From: Eggerthia catenaformis OT 569 = DSM 20559
Lineage (GTDB): Bacteria > Bacillota_I > Bacilli_A > Erysipelotrichales > Coprobacillaceae
DNA length: 50,694 nt
Reading direction: 5' to 3'
Assembly: GCF_000340375.1 (NCBI RefSeq)
Contig: NZ_KB446648.1
Coordinates: 1-50,694 of the forward strand
Shown one piece after another: positions 9,507-17,636 of this stretch. Every line of letters starts with the position of its first letter. The first letter of the stretch is position 1. The translations under genes and the position numbers were made by a program. Below the pieces are notes generated by a model, which saw only the letters and a list, made by a program, of their open reading frames with translations, was not told the DNA's origin and ran no database searches.

Positions 9507-10249
9507 TGATTTCTGAATTATATCAGAAAAATGCGACAGCAGATAAACTATATCTTGATCCACGTACAAAGATATTAATGTGCCTTCTTGTATCAACTAC
9601 TTTGCTTAGTGGCTCCCCCATTGGCTATTTAAAAATTTTTCACACAATACTTTCTCTTTTGCCATTTGTTTTTTTGGTTGTTTTAAAGAAGTTACGGGCA
9701 GTAGTATATTTTTTTGTTTTGTACCTTTTTGCACTATTTGTTCCCAACCTTCTTGCACCGTATTTACCAACTTGGTTTAATATCTTATTTACGGGGATAA
9801 TTGCATTTTCCGTAGAAATTATTCCGGGATATATGATGGCATATTTTATGTTTTCTACAACGTCTGTAGGGGAGTTTATTGCAGCTATGGATAGAATGCA
9901 CGTTACGAAAAAACTAACAGTTCCTATTTCAGTAACATTTCGCTTTTTTCCTACTATTAGAGAAGAATATATCAATGTGCGAGATGCTATGAAATTGCGA
10001 GGGATAGATTCTTTTCGCAATCCTCTTATGATGTTAGAGTTTAGGATGGTTCCATTTTTAACAAGTATCGTATCTATAGGAAATGATTTGGCTGCCTCTG
10101 CACTTACAAGGGGACTTGCAGCACCTAATGAAAGAACCAATGTAAGTAATATTGGGTTTAAGTGGAGAGATTATCTTGTTTTCGGCAGTTTGATTATCTT
10201 TTATACTCTTTATTTTATTGTGATGTATAAACAAAAGGTGGCTATATGA
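9506..10249 (+). CDS. ECF transporter T component (EcfT/CbiQ family, cargo 1)
   Basis: A 247-residue membrane protein that couples the ATPases to the S component. Hydrophobic helices fill the N-terminal 130 residues. The two EcfT coupling motifs with the Ala-x-x-x-Arg-Gly pattern are visible as AMKLRG (~170) and ALTRGL (~205). The start overlaps the preceding stop (TAATG), and the end overlaps the ATPase start by 4 bases (ATGA), so S, T and A are translationally coupled. Confidence 0.88.
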   Translation: MISELYQKNATADKLYLDPRTKILMCLLVSTTLLSGSPIGYLKIFHTILSLLPFVFLVVLKKLRAVVYFFVLYLFALFVPNLLAPYLPTWFNILFTGIIAFSVEIIPGYMMAYFMFSTTSVGEFIAAMDRMHVTKKLTVPISVTFRFFPTIREEYINVRDAMKLRGIDSFRNPLMMLEFRMVPFLTSIVSIGNDLAASALTRGLAAPNERTNVSNIGFKWRDYLVFGSLIIFYTLYFIVMYKQKVAI

Positions 10250-11730
10250 TTAAATTCAAAAATGCAAGTTTTTTATATAAAAATGGGCAGAGAGATGCTG
10301 GTATGCGGGATGTGAGTTTAAATATTCCAGAAGGTCAAGTTGTCGTGCTTTGTGGTGAATCTGGTTGTGGGAAAACAACTCTTACAAGAATGATAAATGG
10401 TCTAGTTCCGCATTTTTATGAAGGGGAAATGTCAGGTGAAGTTTTTGTTTGTGGAAACAATGTAGCTGAATGTGAACTGTATCAGTTAGCGTATTATGTA
10501 GGATCAGTATTTCAGAATCCCAAAGCCCAGTTTTATACAGTTAAAACAGATACAGAAGTAGTATTCACATGTGAAAATCTTGGAATGGAAAAACAACTTA
10601 TTTTTGAACGTTTTGAAAATATTGTTGAAGCTCTTGATATTACTACATTGTTAGGGAAAAGTCTTTTTTCTCTATCTGGAGGGGAAAAACAGAGGGTTGC
10701 TTGTGCCTCCGCTACAGCACCTAATCCTCCAATAGTCGTTATGGACGAGCCTACTTCCAATTTAGACACACATATTATCGCACAGTTGCGAAAGATTATT
10801 AAAAAATGGAAGCAGGATAGAAAAACGGTGATAATTGCGGAACATCGTTTGGAATGGCTGATGGATTTGGCTGATCGTGTAATATATATAAAAAATGGAC
10901 GAATTATAAATGATTACACAATAGAACAATTTAAGAAAATCAGTAAAGAACAATTAAAAATTATGGGGCTTAGAAGTAAGCCTGAATTTCAAAAAGAGAA
11001 TAGAGAAACGGATAATGCTGGAAAAATAGAGTTCGTTGATTTTAGTTATACTTACAAAGGAGAAGATAAACCTGCATTTTCTATTCCTTATATAAACCTT
11101 CCGGAAAAGTCTATTATCGGCATTGTTGGAAACAATGGAGCAGGTAAATCTACTTTCGGACGTGCTTTCTGTGGTTTGGAAAAGAGGTCGAAAGGGGATA
11201 TCTTTCTAAATGGAGAAAGTTTTAAAAGAAAAAATCGAATCGAAAGTACTTATATTGTTATGCAGGATGTAAATCAGCAGCTTTTTACCGAAAGTGTATT
11301 TGAAGAAGTCAGATTATCTATGGAGAGGTTAGGATTGTCCCATGAAGAACAGGAGAAAAAAACAAATATAATTCTGAAAGAGTTAGGGCTGGAAGAATTT
11401 AAAGACTCTCATCCCATGTCTTTGTCTGGAGGGCAAAAACAACGTGTTGCAATGGCTAGTGCGCTTGCATCTGATAAAAGATTTCTCATATATGATGAAC
11501 CGACTAGTGGACTTGATTATATTCATATGATTGAGGTGGCAGATGCTATAAAGCGTATGAAGGCGGCGGGACGAACGCAATTTGTGATTACGCATGATTC
11601 GGAGCTTGTTTCAAGATGCTGTGATTATATTCTATTTCTTGAATGTGGAGAAGTAAAATGTATTGGAAATATAGATGATATGGCAATACAGGAGACACTT
11701 CAAGAATTTTGGAATCAGGTTTACATGTAG
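10246..11730 (+). CDS. Fused double ECF ATPase (EcfA-EcfA', cargo 1)
   Basis: A 494-residue protein with two ABC ATPase domains in one chain. The first has Walker A GESGCGKTT (~36-44), signature LSGGEKQRV (~143) and VMDEPTSNLD. The second has GNNGAGKST (~294-302), LSGGQKQRV (~392) and IYDEPTSGLD. All catalytic residues are present in both. It powers the ECF importer formed with the two upstream genes. Its paralog is at 28510-29925. A weak hairpin and T-run (11745-11767) follow, so the next genes probably have their own promoter. Confidence 0.92.
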   Translation: MIKFKNASFLYKNGQRDAGMRDVSLNIPEGQVVVLCGESGCGKTTLTRMINGLVPHFYEGEMSGEVFVCGNNVAECELYQLAYYVGSVFQNPKAQFYTVKTDTEVVFTCENLGMEKQLIFERFENIVEALDITTLLGKSLFSLSGGEKQRVACASATAPNPPIVVMDEPTSNLDTHIIAQLRKIIKKWKQDRKTVIIAEHRLEWLMDLADRVIYIKNGRIINDYTIEQFKKISKEQLKIMGLRSKPEFQKENRETDNAGKIEFVDFSYTYKGEDKPAFSIPYINLPEKSIIGIVGNNGAGKSTFGRAFCGLEKRSKGDIFLNGESFKRKNRIESTYIVMQDVNQQLFTESVFEEVRLSMERLGLSHEEQEKKTNIILKELGLEEFKDSHPMSLSGGQKQRVAMASALASDKRFLIYDEPTSGLDYIHMIEVADAIKRMKAAGRTQFVITHDSELVSRCCDYILFLECGEVKCIGNIDDMAIQETLQEFWNQVYM

Positions 11731-11818
11731 ATGAAATGATGGATTAAGCTTTAGCTTCTTTTTTAAAATAATGGACAAAATAAATCAGCAACTTTATTGT
11801 TTGTTTTGATTTTGCTTA

Positions 11819-11846
11819 TGCAAGAGGTACTAAGATGCCTCTTGCA
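11819..11846. repeat. 9-bp perfect inverted repeat upstream of tetR
   Basis: TGCAAGAGG (11819-11827) / CCTCTTGCA (11838-11846), with A-runs rather than T-runs after it on the plus strand. It is therefore more likely an operator or RNA structure than a plus-strand terminator. Confidence 0.45.
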
Positions 11847-11859
11847 AAAAAATAACATA

Positions 11860-11880
11860 ATTGATAGTACTATTATCAAT
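11860..11880. promoter_or_regulatory. Candidate TetR operator (cargo 1)
   Basis: ATTGATA-GTACTAT-TATCAAT is a 21-bp perfect palindrome with 7-bp arms. It lies 18 bp before the tetR start, the expected place for an autoregulatory TetR operator. Confidence 0.55.
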
Positions 11881-11897
11881 GTACAAGGGGGAATTTT

Positions 11898-12509
11898 ATG
11901 GCGAACCAAGATATTAGCATTACTCCTAGATTGTTGGAAAATGCAAAAAAAGAATTTAAACGGAATGGGTTTGAAAAATCCTCTTTAAATGTAATTTGTA
12001 AAAATGCAGGCATAACTACTGGAGCGTTATACAAGAGATTTAGTACTAAAGAAGATTTATTTAATAGCTTAGTTGAAAAACCTGCAAATAGACTCAAAGA
12101 ATTTCTTGACAAAGAACATAGCGCTTACAAAAAATTACCCAAAGAAGAACAAATAAATTGTGTCTTTAGAAATTGGGAGAATGAAGATGGATTCATTGGA
12201 TTAATATATGAATACAAGGAAGATTTTTTAATGATTTTGAATTTATCAGGTGGAACAAAATATGAGTTCTATTTTGATGAGATTTCTAAAATAATTACGG
12301 ATGCAACAATGCAATTTATTAGAACTAACAATAAAAGTGATGTAGATGAATTTATTTTGTATGAACTTGTTCATATATTAGTCAGTTCATATATAAAGGG
12401 AATTTTAGTACCTCTTTCCCAAAATATGAATTTAAATGAAGCTAATATTTACATTCAACACGTTAAAAAATTTTTCTATGCTGGATGGAAAGATTTGCTG
12501 AGAATATAA
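11898..12509 (+). CDS. TetR-family regulator (cargo 1)
   Basis: A 203-residue protein. The N-terminal HTH (about residues 10-55: LLENAKKEFKRNGFEKSS, CKNAGITTGALYKRFSTKEDLF) is canonical for TetR. The C-terminal ligand/dimer domain is divergent. It sits directly before the ABC half-transporter pair (16 bp), so it probably controls that pair and itself through the upstream palindrome. It is homologous to the TetR at 31345-31956 (same AGxTxGAxYKxFxxKEDxF pattern), which heads the second cargo. Confidence 0.9.
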   Translation: MANQDISITPRLLENAKKEFKRNGFEKSSLNVICKNAGITTGALYKRFSTKEDLFNSLVEKPANRLKEFLDKEHSAYKKLPKEEQINCVFRNWENEDGFIGLIYEYKEDFLMILNLSGGTKYEFYFDEISKIITDATMQFIRTNNKSDVDEFILYELVHILVSSYIKGILVPLSQNMNLNEANIYIQHVKKFFYAGWKDLLRI

Positions 12510-12525
12510 GATTTGGAGAAGAAAA

Positions 12526-14268
12526 ATGTTTAAATTATACAAAAAATTATTTAAGTATGTTCCTGAAAGAAAAACATTCGCATATGGTTCAATGCTATTA
12601 GCTGCTATTTCCACAATATGTTTAATGGCTTCTTACTGGTATTTGTGGGATTTGTTTTGCGAATTATTAGTTACCAAAGATTATAGTGCGGCTCTAAAAG
12701 ATAGTAAATTGATTGTAATCTATATGGTATCGTATGGAGTTATTTACTTTGTGGCATTGATGGTATCACATATGCTTGGTTTTAGATTAGAAACAAATAT
12801 CAGAAAAACTGGGTTAAAAAATCTAATCAATGCTTCTTTTGCTTTCTTTGATACGAATCCGTCAGGGAAAGTAAGAAAGATTATTGACGATAATGCTGGA
12901 GAAACACATTCTACAGTGGCACATTTGATTCCTGATAATGTTGTTGCAGGAATGTTGCCAATTTTAATGTTTATTATGACCTTTGCTGTTGATTATAGAC
13001 TTGGTATTTTGTTGGCTATAACAATTGTAGTAGGTATTTTTCAATACAAATCAATGTATGGTGGAGAAGAATTTATGATGGCATATTCTAATTCTCTGGA
13101 GAAAATGAGTTCAGAGATAATTGAATATGTTAGAGGAATGCAAGTATTGAAGATTTTTGGGATAACCGTTCGTTCCTATAAAAGTTTATTGGATGCAATT
13201 CTCCAATACTCAAAAAACACTTATGAATATTCCTTAAGTTGCAGAAAGCCGTATGTGTCATTTCAAACGTTATTTAATACCTATTATTTGATATGTATTC
13301 CTTGCAGTATGTATTTTATAACAAAAGGAGAACAAGCTGGGATGATTCTTGCAAAAGTAATCTTCTTTACTTGTTTTTCTGGGGTTATATTTTCATCATT
13401 TATGAAAGTTATGTTTGCTTCACAAAATAACTTTAATGCCGGACAGGTAATAGATCGTTTAGAGAATTTGATAGATGGAATGAAGAATGAAAAATTAGAA
13501 CATGGTGAAAGAAAAGAATTTAAACATTATGATATTGAGTTTGATAGGGTTTTCTTTAAATATGATGAAAAATATATTATAGAAAATTTGAGCTTTAAGT
13601 TAGATGAGGGAAAAACTTTTGCTTTAGTTGGACCATCTGGGTCAGGGAAGTCAACGATAGCGAAATTGATATCAGGTTTTTATTCTTTAAATAGTGGCAG
13701 TATAAAAATTGGTGGTTATGATATACGAGAATATAGCGAGGAAACATTACTTCAAAATATTTCATTTGTATTTCAAAACTCAAAATTATTTAAAACCTCT
13801 ATTTATGAAAATGTAAAAATGGGTGACCAAAATGCGACAAGAGAAGAAATTATGAATGCTCTGCATTTGGCAAAGTGCGAAAGTATTTTGGCAAAATTTC
13901 CTGAAAAGGAGAATACCATTATAGGCTCAAAGGGAGTGCATTTATCAGGTGGTGAAGTACAAAGGGTTGCCATTGCAAGAGCTATTTTGAAAAAATCTAA
14001 GATTATTATACTCGATGAAGCTTCAGCTGCCGCAGATCCCGAAAACGAGTATGAACTTCAACAAGCTTTTTCAAATTTAATGAAAGGGAAAACAACCATT
14101 ATGATTGCTCACAGATTATCTTCAATTAGAAATGTTGATGAGATATTGTTCATTGAAAATGGCAAAGTTATTGAGCGAGGTAATGATACAAATCTAATGA
14201 ATTTAAATGGAAGATATAGAGAACTTCAAAACTTGTATGAAAAAGCAAATGATTGGAGGGTAATGTAA
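12526..14268 (+). CDS. Exporter-fold ABC half-transporter 1 (cargo 1)
   Basis: A 580-residue ABC protein with an N-terminal six-helix membrane domain (~1-320) and a C-terminal ATPase. Walker A is GPSGSGKST (~368-376), the signature is LSGGEVQRV (~473), Walker B is IIILDEA (~493-499) and the H-loop is IAHRLSS. The stop overlaps the start of the next half-transporter by one base, so the two should form a heterodimer. This fold is usually an exporter, but YbtPQ and IrtAB use it to import siderophores. Its position beside an ECF importer makes import plausible here (inference). It belongs with 26800-28506, sharing the AHxIPxxV motif. Confidence 0.88.
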   Translation: MFKLYKKLFKYVPERKTFAYGSMLLAAISTICLMASYWYLWDLFCELLVTKDYSAALKDSKLIVIYMVSYGVIYFVALMVSHMLGFRLETNIRKTGLKNLINASFAFFDTNPSGKVRKIIDDNAGETHSTVAHLIPDNVVAGMLPILMFIMTFAVDYRLGILLAITIVVGIFQYKSMYGGEEFMMAYSNSLEKMSSEIIEYVRGMQVLKIFGITVRSYKSLLDAILQYSKNTYEYSLSCRKPYVSFQTLFNTYYLICIPCSMYFITKGEQAGMILAKVIFFTCFSGVIFSSFMKVMFASQNNFNAGQVIDRLENLIDGMKNEKLEHGERKEFKHYDIEFDRVFFKYDEKYIIENLSFKLDEGKTFALVGPSGSGKSTIAKLISGFYSLNSGSIKIGGYDIREYSEETLLQNISFVFQNSKLFKTSIYENVKMGDQNATREEIMNALHLAKCESILAKFPEKENTIIGSKGVHLSGGEVQRVAIARAILKKSKIIILDEASAAADPENEYELQQAFSNLMKGKTTIMIAHRLSSIRNVDEILFIENGKVIERGNDTNLMNLNGRYRELQNLYEKANDWRVM

Positions 14269-15992
14269 TGAGAAAATATTTACAAAAGAAATTTCAATTA
14301 ACTGAAGCCGGAGCAAAAGGTCTGGAAAAATCCGTATGGTCTTCATTTGCATATTATGCTATTTATATGCTTCCAATGATTTTAATGATGTTTTTTGTGC
14401 AATCTATTTTAGAAAATAAAGGGCATGGACTTGAAACTTATGTTTTAGGAATTGGGATAATCATAATACTTGTTTATGTGGCAACAAATATGAATTATAA
14501 AACCACATACAACGAAACTTATAAAGAATCTGCCAATTTAAGAATCGAAATAGCGGATATACTAAAAAAATTGCCATTAGATTATTTTTCAAAACATGAT
14601 ATCTCTGATCTTTCACAGACAGTTATGGCAGATGTTGCGGCAATTGAACATGCTTTAGCTCACGCAATAGGTCATACAATTGGCTATGTTTACTTTTTCA
14701 TTGTGATAGGCGTGATGATGTTAATAGGAGATTTTAAACTTGGAATTTGTGTGTTACTTCCACTGATTATTTCAGCAGGTATTTTATATTTATCAAAAAA
14801 AAGCCAAATAAAGGTGAGAGGAAATCATTACGAAAAATTAAGAGGGATTTCAGAAGAATTTCAATCATCAATTGAAATGAGTCAAGAAATAAAGAGTTAT
14901 GGATTAAAGGAAAATACAATAGAAAACATTTCTAAAAAACTTGAAGAATCTGAAAAAATTCAAATGAGTGCAGAAATTGTTCAAGCTTTCCCAGTAAGCT
15001 TGGCTGGATGGATCACAAAGTTATCTATAGGTATTACAAGCGTTGTTGGACTCCATATGTTTATAAGTAATGAGGTGCCTTTGTTATATTTAGTTGGATA
15101 TATTATTGCAGCAACTAAAATCTCTGAAGGTTTAGAAGGTATTTATATGTATCTTGGAGAAATTTTTTATCTTGATGCAAGAATTAATAGAATTAAAGAG
15201 TTAAGAAATACTAAAGTCCAAATTGGAAATAATGTAGATTTTGATAATTATGATATTAGTTTTCAAAATGTGGATTTCTCATATTCAGGGAAAAATAAGA
15301 AAGTTATCAATAATGTTACTTTTACAGCAAAACAGAACCAAATTACTGCACTTATTGGACCATCAGGTTGTGGAAAATCAACATTATTAAAATTGATGTC
15401 AAGACTTTACGATTATGATAGCGGTCGGATTTTAATTGGGGGTCATGATATTAAAACAGTAGATACTGAGTGCTTATTTAAAAAAATTTCAGTCGTATTT
15501 CAAGATGTTGTGCTGTTTAACACTTCTATTATGGAAAATATACGCATAGGAAATACGAATGCAACGGACGATGAAGTAAGAGAAGTAGCAAAAATTGCTG
15601 GTTGTCAAGAAATTACAGACAGGCTTCCTGAGGGCATACAAACAATTGTGGGAGAAAATGGGGCAAAATTATCAGGAGGTGAAAGACAGAGAATTTCAAT
15701 TGCAAGAGCCATTTTGAAAGATGCACCAATTATTCTTCTTGACGAAATTGCAGCTTCATTGGATGTAGAAAATGAAGCAAAAATTCAAGAAGGATTAAAT
15801 AAACTTATAAAGAATAAAACGGTTGTCATTATTTCACATAGATTAAAATCTATTCAAAATGTAAACCAGATAATTTTGCTTGATGAGGGCAAAGTTGTGT
15901 CAAATGGTACACATGATGAAATTTATAATGAATCACAGTTATATAGAAATATGATTGAAAAATCTGATTTGACTGAAATGTATTCGTATTAG
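14268..15992 (+). CDS. Exporter-fold ABC half-transporter 2 (cargo 1)
   Basis: A 574-residue partner of the previous gene. The membrane domain spans ~1-315. Walker A is GPSGCGKST (~363-371), the signature is LSGGERQRI (~467), Walker B is IILLDEIAASLD (~490) and the H-loop is ISHRLKS. I chose ATG 14268, overlapping the upstream TAA (TAATG), with GGAGGG 7 bases before it; an in-frame TTG at 14253 lies inside that Shine-Dalgarno. Both ATPase sites appear competent. The matching gene of cargo 2 is 25056-26798. Confidence 0.88.
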   Translation: MRKYLQKKFQLTEAGAKGLEKSVWSSFAYYAIYMLPMILMMFFVQSILENKGHGLETYVLGIGIIIILVYVATNMNYKTTYNETYKESANLRIEIADILKKLPLDYFSKHDISDLSQTVMADVAAIEHALAHAIGHTIGYVYFFIVIGVMMLIGDFKLGICVLLPLIISAGILYLSKKSQIKVRGNHYEKLRGISEEFQSSIEMSQEIKSYGLKENTIENISKKLEESEKIQMSAEIVQAFPVSLAGWITKLSIGITSVVGLHMFISNEVPLLYLVGYIIAATKISEGLEGIYMYLGEIFYLDARINRIKELRNTKVQIGNNVDFDNYDISFQNVDFSYSGKNKKVINNVTFTAKQNQITALIGPSGCGKSTLLKLMSRLYDYDSGRILIGGHDIKTVDTECLFKKISVVFQDVVLFNTSIMENIRIGNTNATDDEVREVAKIAGCQEITDRLPEGIQTIVGENGAKLSGGERQRISIARAILKDAPIILLDEIAASLDVENEAKIQEGLNKLIKNKTVVIISHRLKSIQNVNQIILLDEGKVVSNGTHDEIYNESQLYRNMIEKSDLTEMYSY

Positions 15993-16007
15993 GAGAAATA
16001 GTTAAAT

Positions 16008-16141
16008 ATGAAAGAACAATTAATAGCAAAAGACCGATAGATTTATTCTTTCAGTTATCTATTCCGGCAGTAATAACAATGATAGTTATTGGTCTTTATC
16101 CACTTATTTATGGAGTGCTTATGATGCTTATATTTATCTAT
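16008..16141 (+). pseudogene. Remnant of a MATE-family efflux gene
   Basis: It begins with a good start (MKEQLIAK) after AGGAG, then shifts frame at the A-run near 16028. It continues as RPIDLFFQLSIPAV and MIVIGLYPLIYGV, which look like the N-terminus of a MATE multidrug transporter. The rest (~400 residues) is missing. It directly follows the ABC pair, so the cargo once held another transporter. The following bases (16142-16300) hold only short hydrophobic open stretches that I cannot assign. Confidence 0.55.
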
Positions 16142-16308
16142 AATGAACGGAGGGAAAGGGAGATGAACAAGTGTATAAGTTACCTTGTAGAATTGAAATG
16201 GAATAAAAATACTCCTTTTTTCTATAATCCTTGTAGTTGTCTGTGCTTACGCATACTCTCTTAAACAATTAAATACATTTCAAAAAAGAACGAGTTGTGT
16301 TCGTTTTA

Positions 16309-16350
16309 GAGGACTTCTTATGCCCGGATGTAGAAGTCCTCCTTTTTTTG
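16309..16350 (+). terminator. Terminator / attenuator hairpin before sigma-like gene
   Basis: A perfect 10-bp stem GAGGACTTCT (16309-16318) / AGAAGTCCTC (16332-16341), followed by CTTTTTTT. It ends read-through from the cargo. It shares its 3' arm with a competing pairing over the sigma gene's ribosome binding site (16378-16387). Confidence 0.85.
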
Positions 16351-16387
16351 TCTGAAAAACAGTCAGTCAAAAGAAACGGAGGACTTC
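16333..16387 (+). promoter_or_regulatory. Alternative pairing that would mask the sigma-gene ribosome binding site
   Basis: GAAGTCCTCC (16333-16342) is perfectly complementary to GGAGGACTTC (16378-16387), which contains the Shine-Dalgarno of the gene starting at 16391. The same left segment also forms the terminator with 16309-16318. The transcript can thus fold as a terminator, or as an antiterminator that occludes translation. Confidence 0.5.
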
Positions 16388-16390
16388 GAA

Positions 16391-16801
16391 ATGAAAAAAG
16401 AATTTTATCTATATGTAAACGGACAAAAGGTAAAAGTCAGTGAGGAGATATACAAAGTCTACTGGCGGGAAAGAGAACATGAAAAGTATTTAGAGCAGGT
16501 GGACAGAAAAAACCACTTGCTCTTTTTTTCGTCCTTGGATCAGGATGGACATTTTGCAGAGAACATCATTGATGAAAGTGTTGATGTCGAAAAGATTGCC
16601 GAAACACAGATGATGATTGAAGCAGTCAGAAATGCCATATCAAGGTTAAATGCAGAAGAAAGGGACATTATAGAGCGTTTGTACTTTCAGGACGAAACCG
16701 TTCGTTCGGTAGCAAAGCTAAAAAGTATCACACACCCGGCTTTGATTAAGAAAAGAAATAAAATCTTAGAGAAGCTGAAGAAATTTATCGAAGAAATTTA
16801 G
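16391..16801 (+). CDS. Sigma-70-like regulatory protein (element 1)
   Basis: A 136-residue protein. The C-terminal ~60 residues look like sigma region 4 (ISRLNAEERDIIERLYFQDETVRSVAKL, then HPALIKKRNKILEKL). The N-terminal part is charged and family-typical of ICE sigma-like factors. Tn916 Orf7-type proteins of this kind turn on transfer and recombination genes. GGAGG lies 9 bases before ATG 16391 inside a potential hairpin. It occupies the same place relative to the conserved untranslated segment, tnpW-like gene and recombinase as the sigma factor of element 2. Confidence 0.8.
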   Translation: MKKEFYLYVNGQKVKVSEEIYKVYWREREHEKYLEQVDRKNHLLFFSSLDQDGHFAENIIDESVDVEKIAETQMMIEAVRNAISRLNAEERDIIERLYFQDETVRSVAKLKSITHPALIKKRNKILEKLKKFIEEI

Positions 16802-16817
16802 AATTTCGGTAACCAAA

Positions 16818-16866
16818 GGGGTCAAATTTTCCTTATATAAAGTGAAGGGGAGTTTGACCTCTTTTA
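16818..16866 (+). terminator. Probable terminator after sigma-like gene
   Basis: GGTCAAA (16820-16826) pairs with TTTGACC (16853-16859), followed by TCTTTTACTTTC. The inner loop can extend the pairing partly. Confidence 0.55.
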
Positions 16867-16940
16867 CTTTCTTGAAGAAGAGAATGCCGGTTAAGGCAAA
16901 TTGGAAAATAGAAAGAAAAATCCCTTTCAAATATTTTGTT

Positions 16941-17225
16941 CTTTGACAACTGAATAGACCAAGGTAGGACTTTATCTGCTTGTGGAGAATTATGACTTAC
17001 GCCAAGACCTTTCTGCTAAAAAATATTTTGGTTCAATGAATACTGAGAAAATCAAGGAAACAAGGAAGCGAGCGACAAATAAGATTACATAAAAAACAGA
17101 TGTGGCAGTCTGTTCGTTGATACAGGCAGTGATAATGATACTTCAACAGTTTATGCCGGCTCGTCTTGAATAAGGGGCGGAGGTGAGATTCCTATGTTGT
17201 CAGCCAAGACACCTACCAATGTCAT
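16941..17225 (+). ncRNA. Conserved untranslated element upstream of tnpW (element 1 copy)
   Basis: No convincing gene lies between the sigma-like gene and 17265. This stretch shares a series of blocks, in the same order, with 23277-23550 on the minus strand of element 2: CTTTGACAA (16941); GGAGAAT then ACGCCA (16984-17004); GGAAGCGAGCGACAAATA (17064-17081); ATAATGATACT (17132); GGAGGTGAGATTCC (17179-17192). In both elements it sits between the sigma/HTH regulators and tnpW. A structured RNA or recombination/regulatory DNA site would explain this. I do not recognise the family. Confidence 0.45.
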
Positions 17226-17264
17226 AAAACTTAAAAAAGAAAACAACAGGGAAAGGAGTTTTTT

Positions 17265-17495
17265 ATGAATGCAGAAGAATTAGCAAGATATAAAAACATG
17301 TCAGCGGAAGAGATAGACAGGAAAATTGTCCCTGATATTGAAAATATAAAAGATAAGAAAAATGCAGAGCCGCTTTCCATGTACTTTATGAAAGTCGGAA
17401 ATGTCATTGTTAAATGTAGCTATGCAGAGAATGGAAGAAGTTTGGAGGATTGCTTTTTGTCTTACCTAAAAAAGAAAGCAATGCTTCTTGATTAA
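17265..17495 (+). CDS. TnpW-like small protein (element 1)
   Basis: A 76-residue protein. The N-terminus has a charged helical segment. The C-terminal half (MKVGNVIVKCSYAENGRS, LEDCFLSYLKKKA) resembles the TnpW family of Tn4451-type elements, whose function is unproven. AAAGGAG precedes ATG 17265. The recombinase cluster follows after 141 bp with its own promoter. The equivalent in element 2 is at 22991. Confidence 0.6.
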   Translation: MNAEELARYKNMSAEEIDRKIVPDIENIKDKKNAEPLSMYFMKVGNVIVKCSYAENGRSLEDCFLSYLKKKAMLLD

Positions 17496-17511
17496 AATAT
17501 GATAAAAGGGG

Positions 17512-17540
17512 CAGACTTTTTTACAAATCTATGGTATAAT
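17512..17540 (+). promoter_or_regulatory. Promoter of recombinase cluster (extended -10)
   Basis: TGGTATAAT, an extended -10 with TATAAT at 17535-17540, has a weak -35 (CAGACT, 17512-17517) 17 bp upstream. The string TATGGTATAATA recurs at the element 2 recombinase promoter (minus strand, about 22950-22961). Confidence 0.6.
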
Positions 17541-17636
17541 ACGAATCAAACAGGGATACAACTTCATAAGAGCTGAAAGACTCCAAGTTATCATATTTCT
17601 CCTTAAAAAAGAATATGAAAGTTTGGAGGTTTTGTT

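Noticed and set aside
9640-10140. 166-codon open frame on the minus strand inside ecfT
   Set aside because: It lies fully opposite a coding gene with clear motifs, and has no ribosome binding site or family likeness; a shadow frame.
12526-15992. Drug-efflux ABC pair
   Set aside because: The fold alone allows this, but linkage to ECF genes in both cargoes makes uptake at least as likely; substrate left open.
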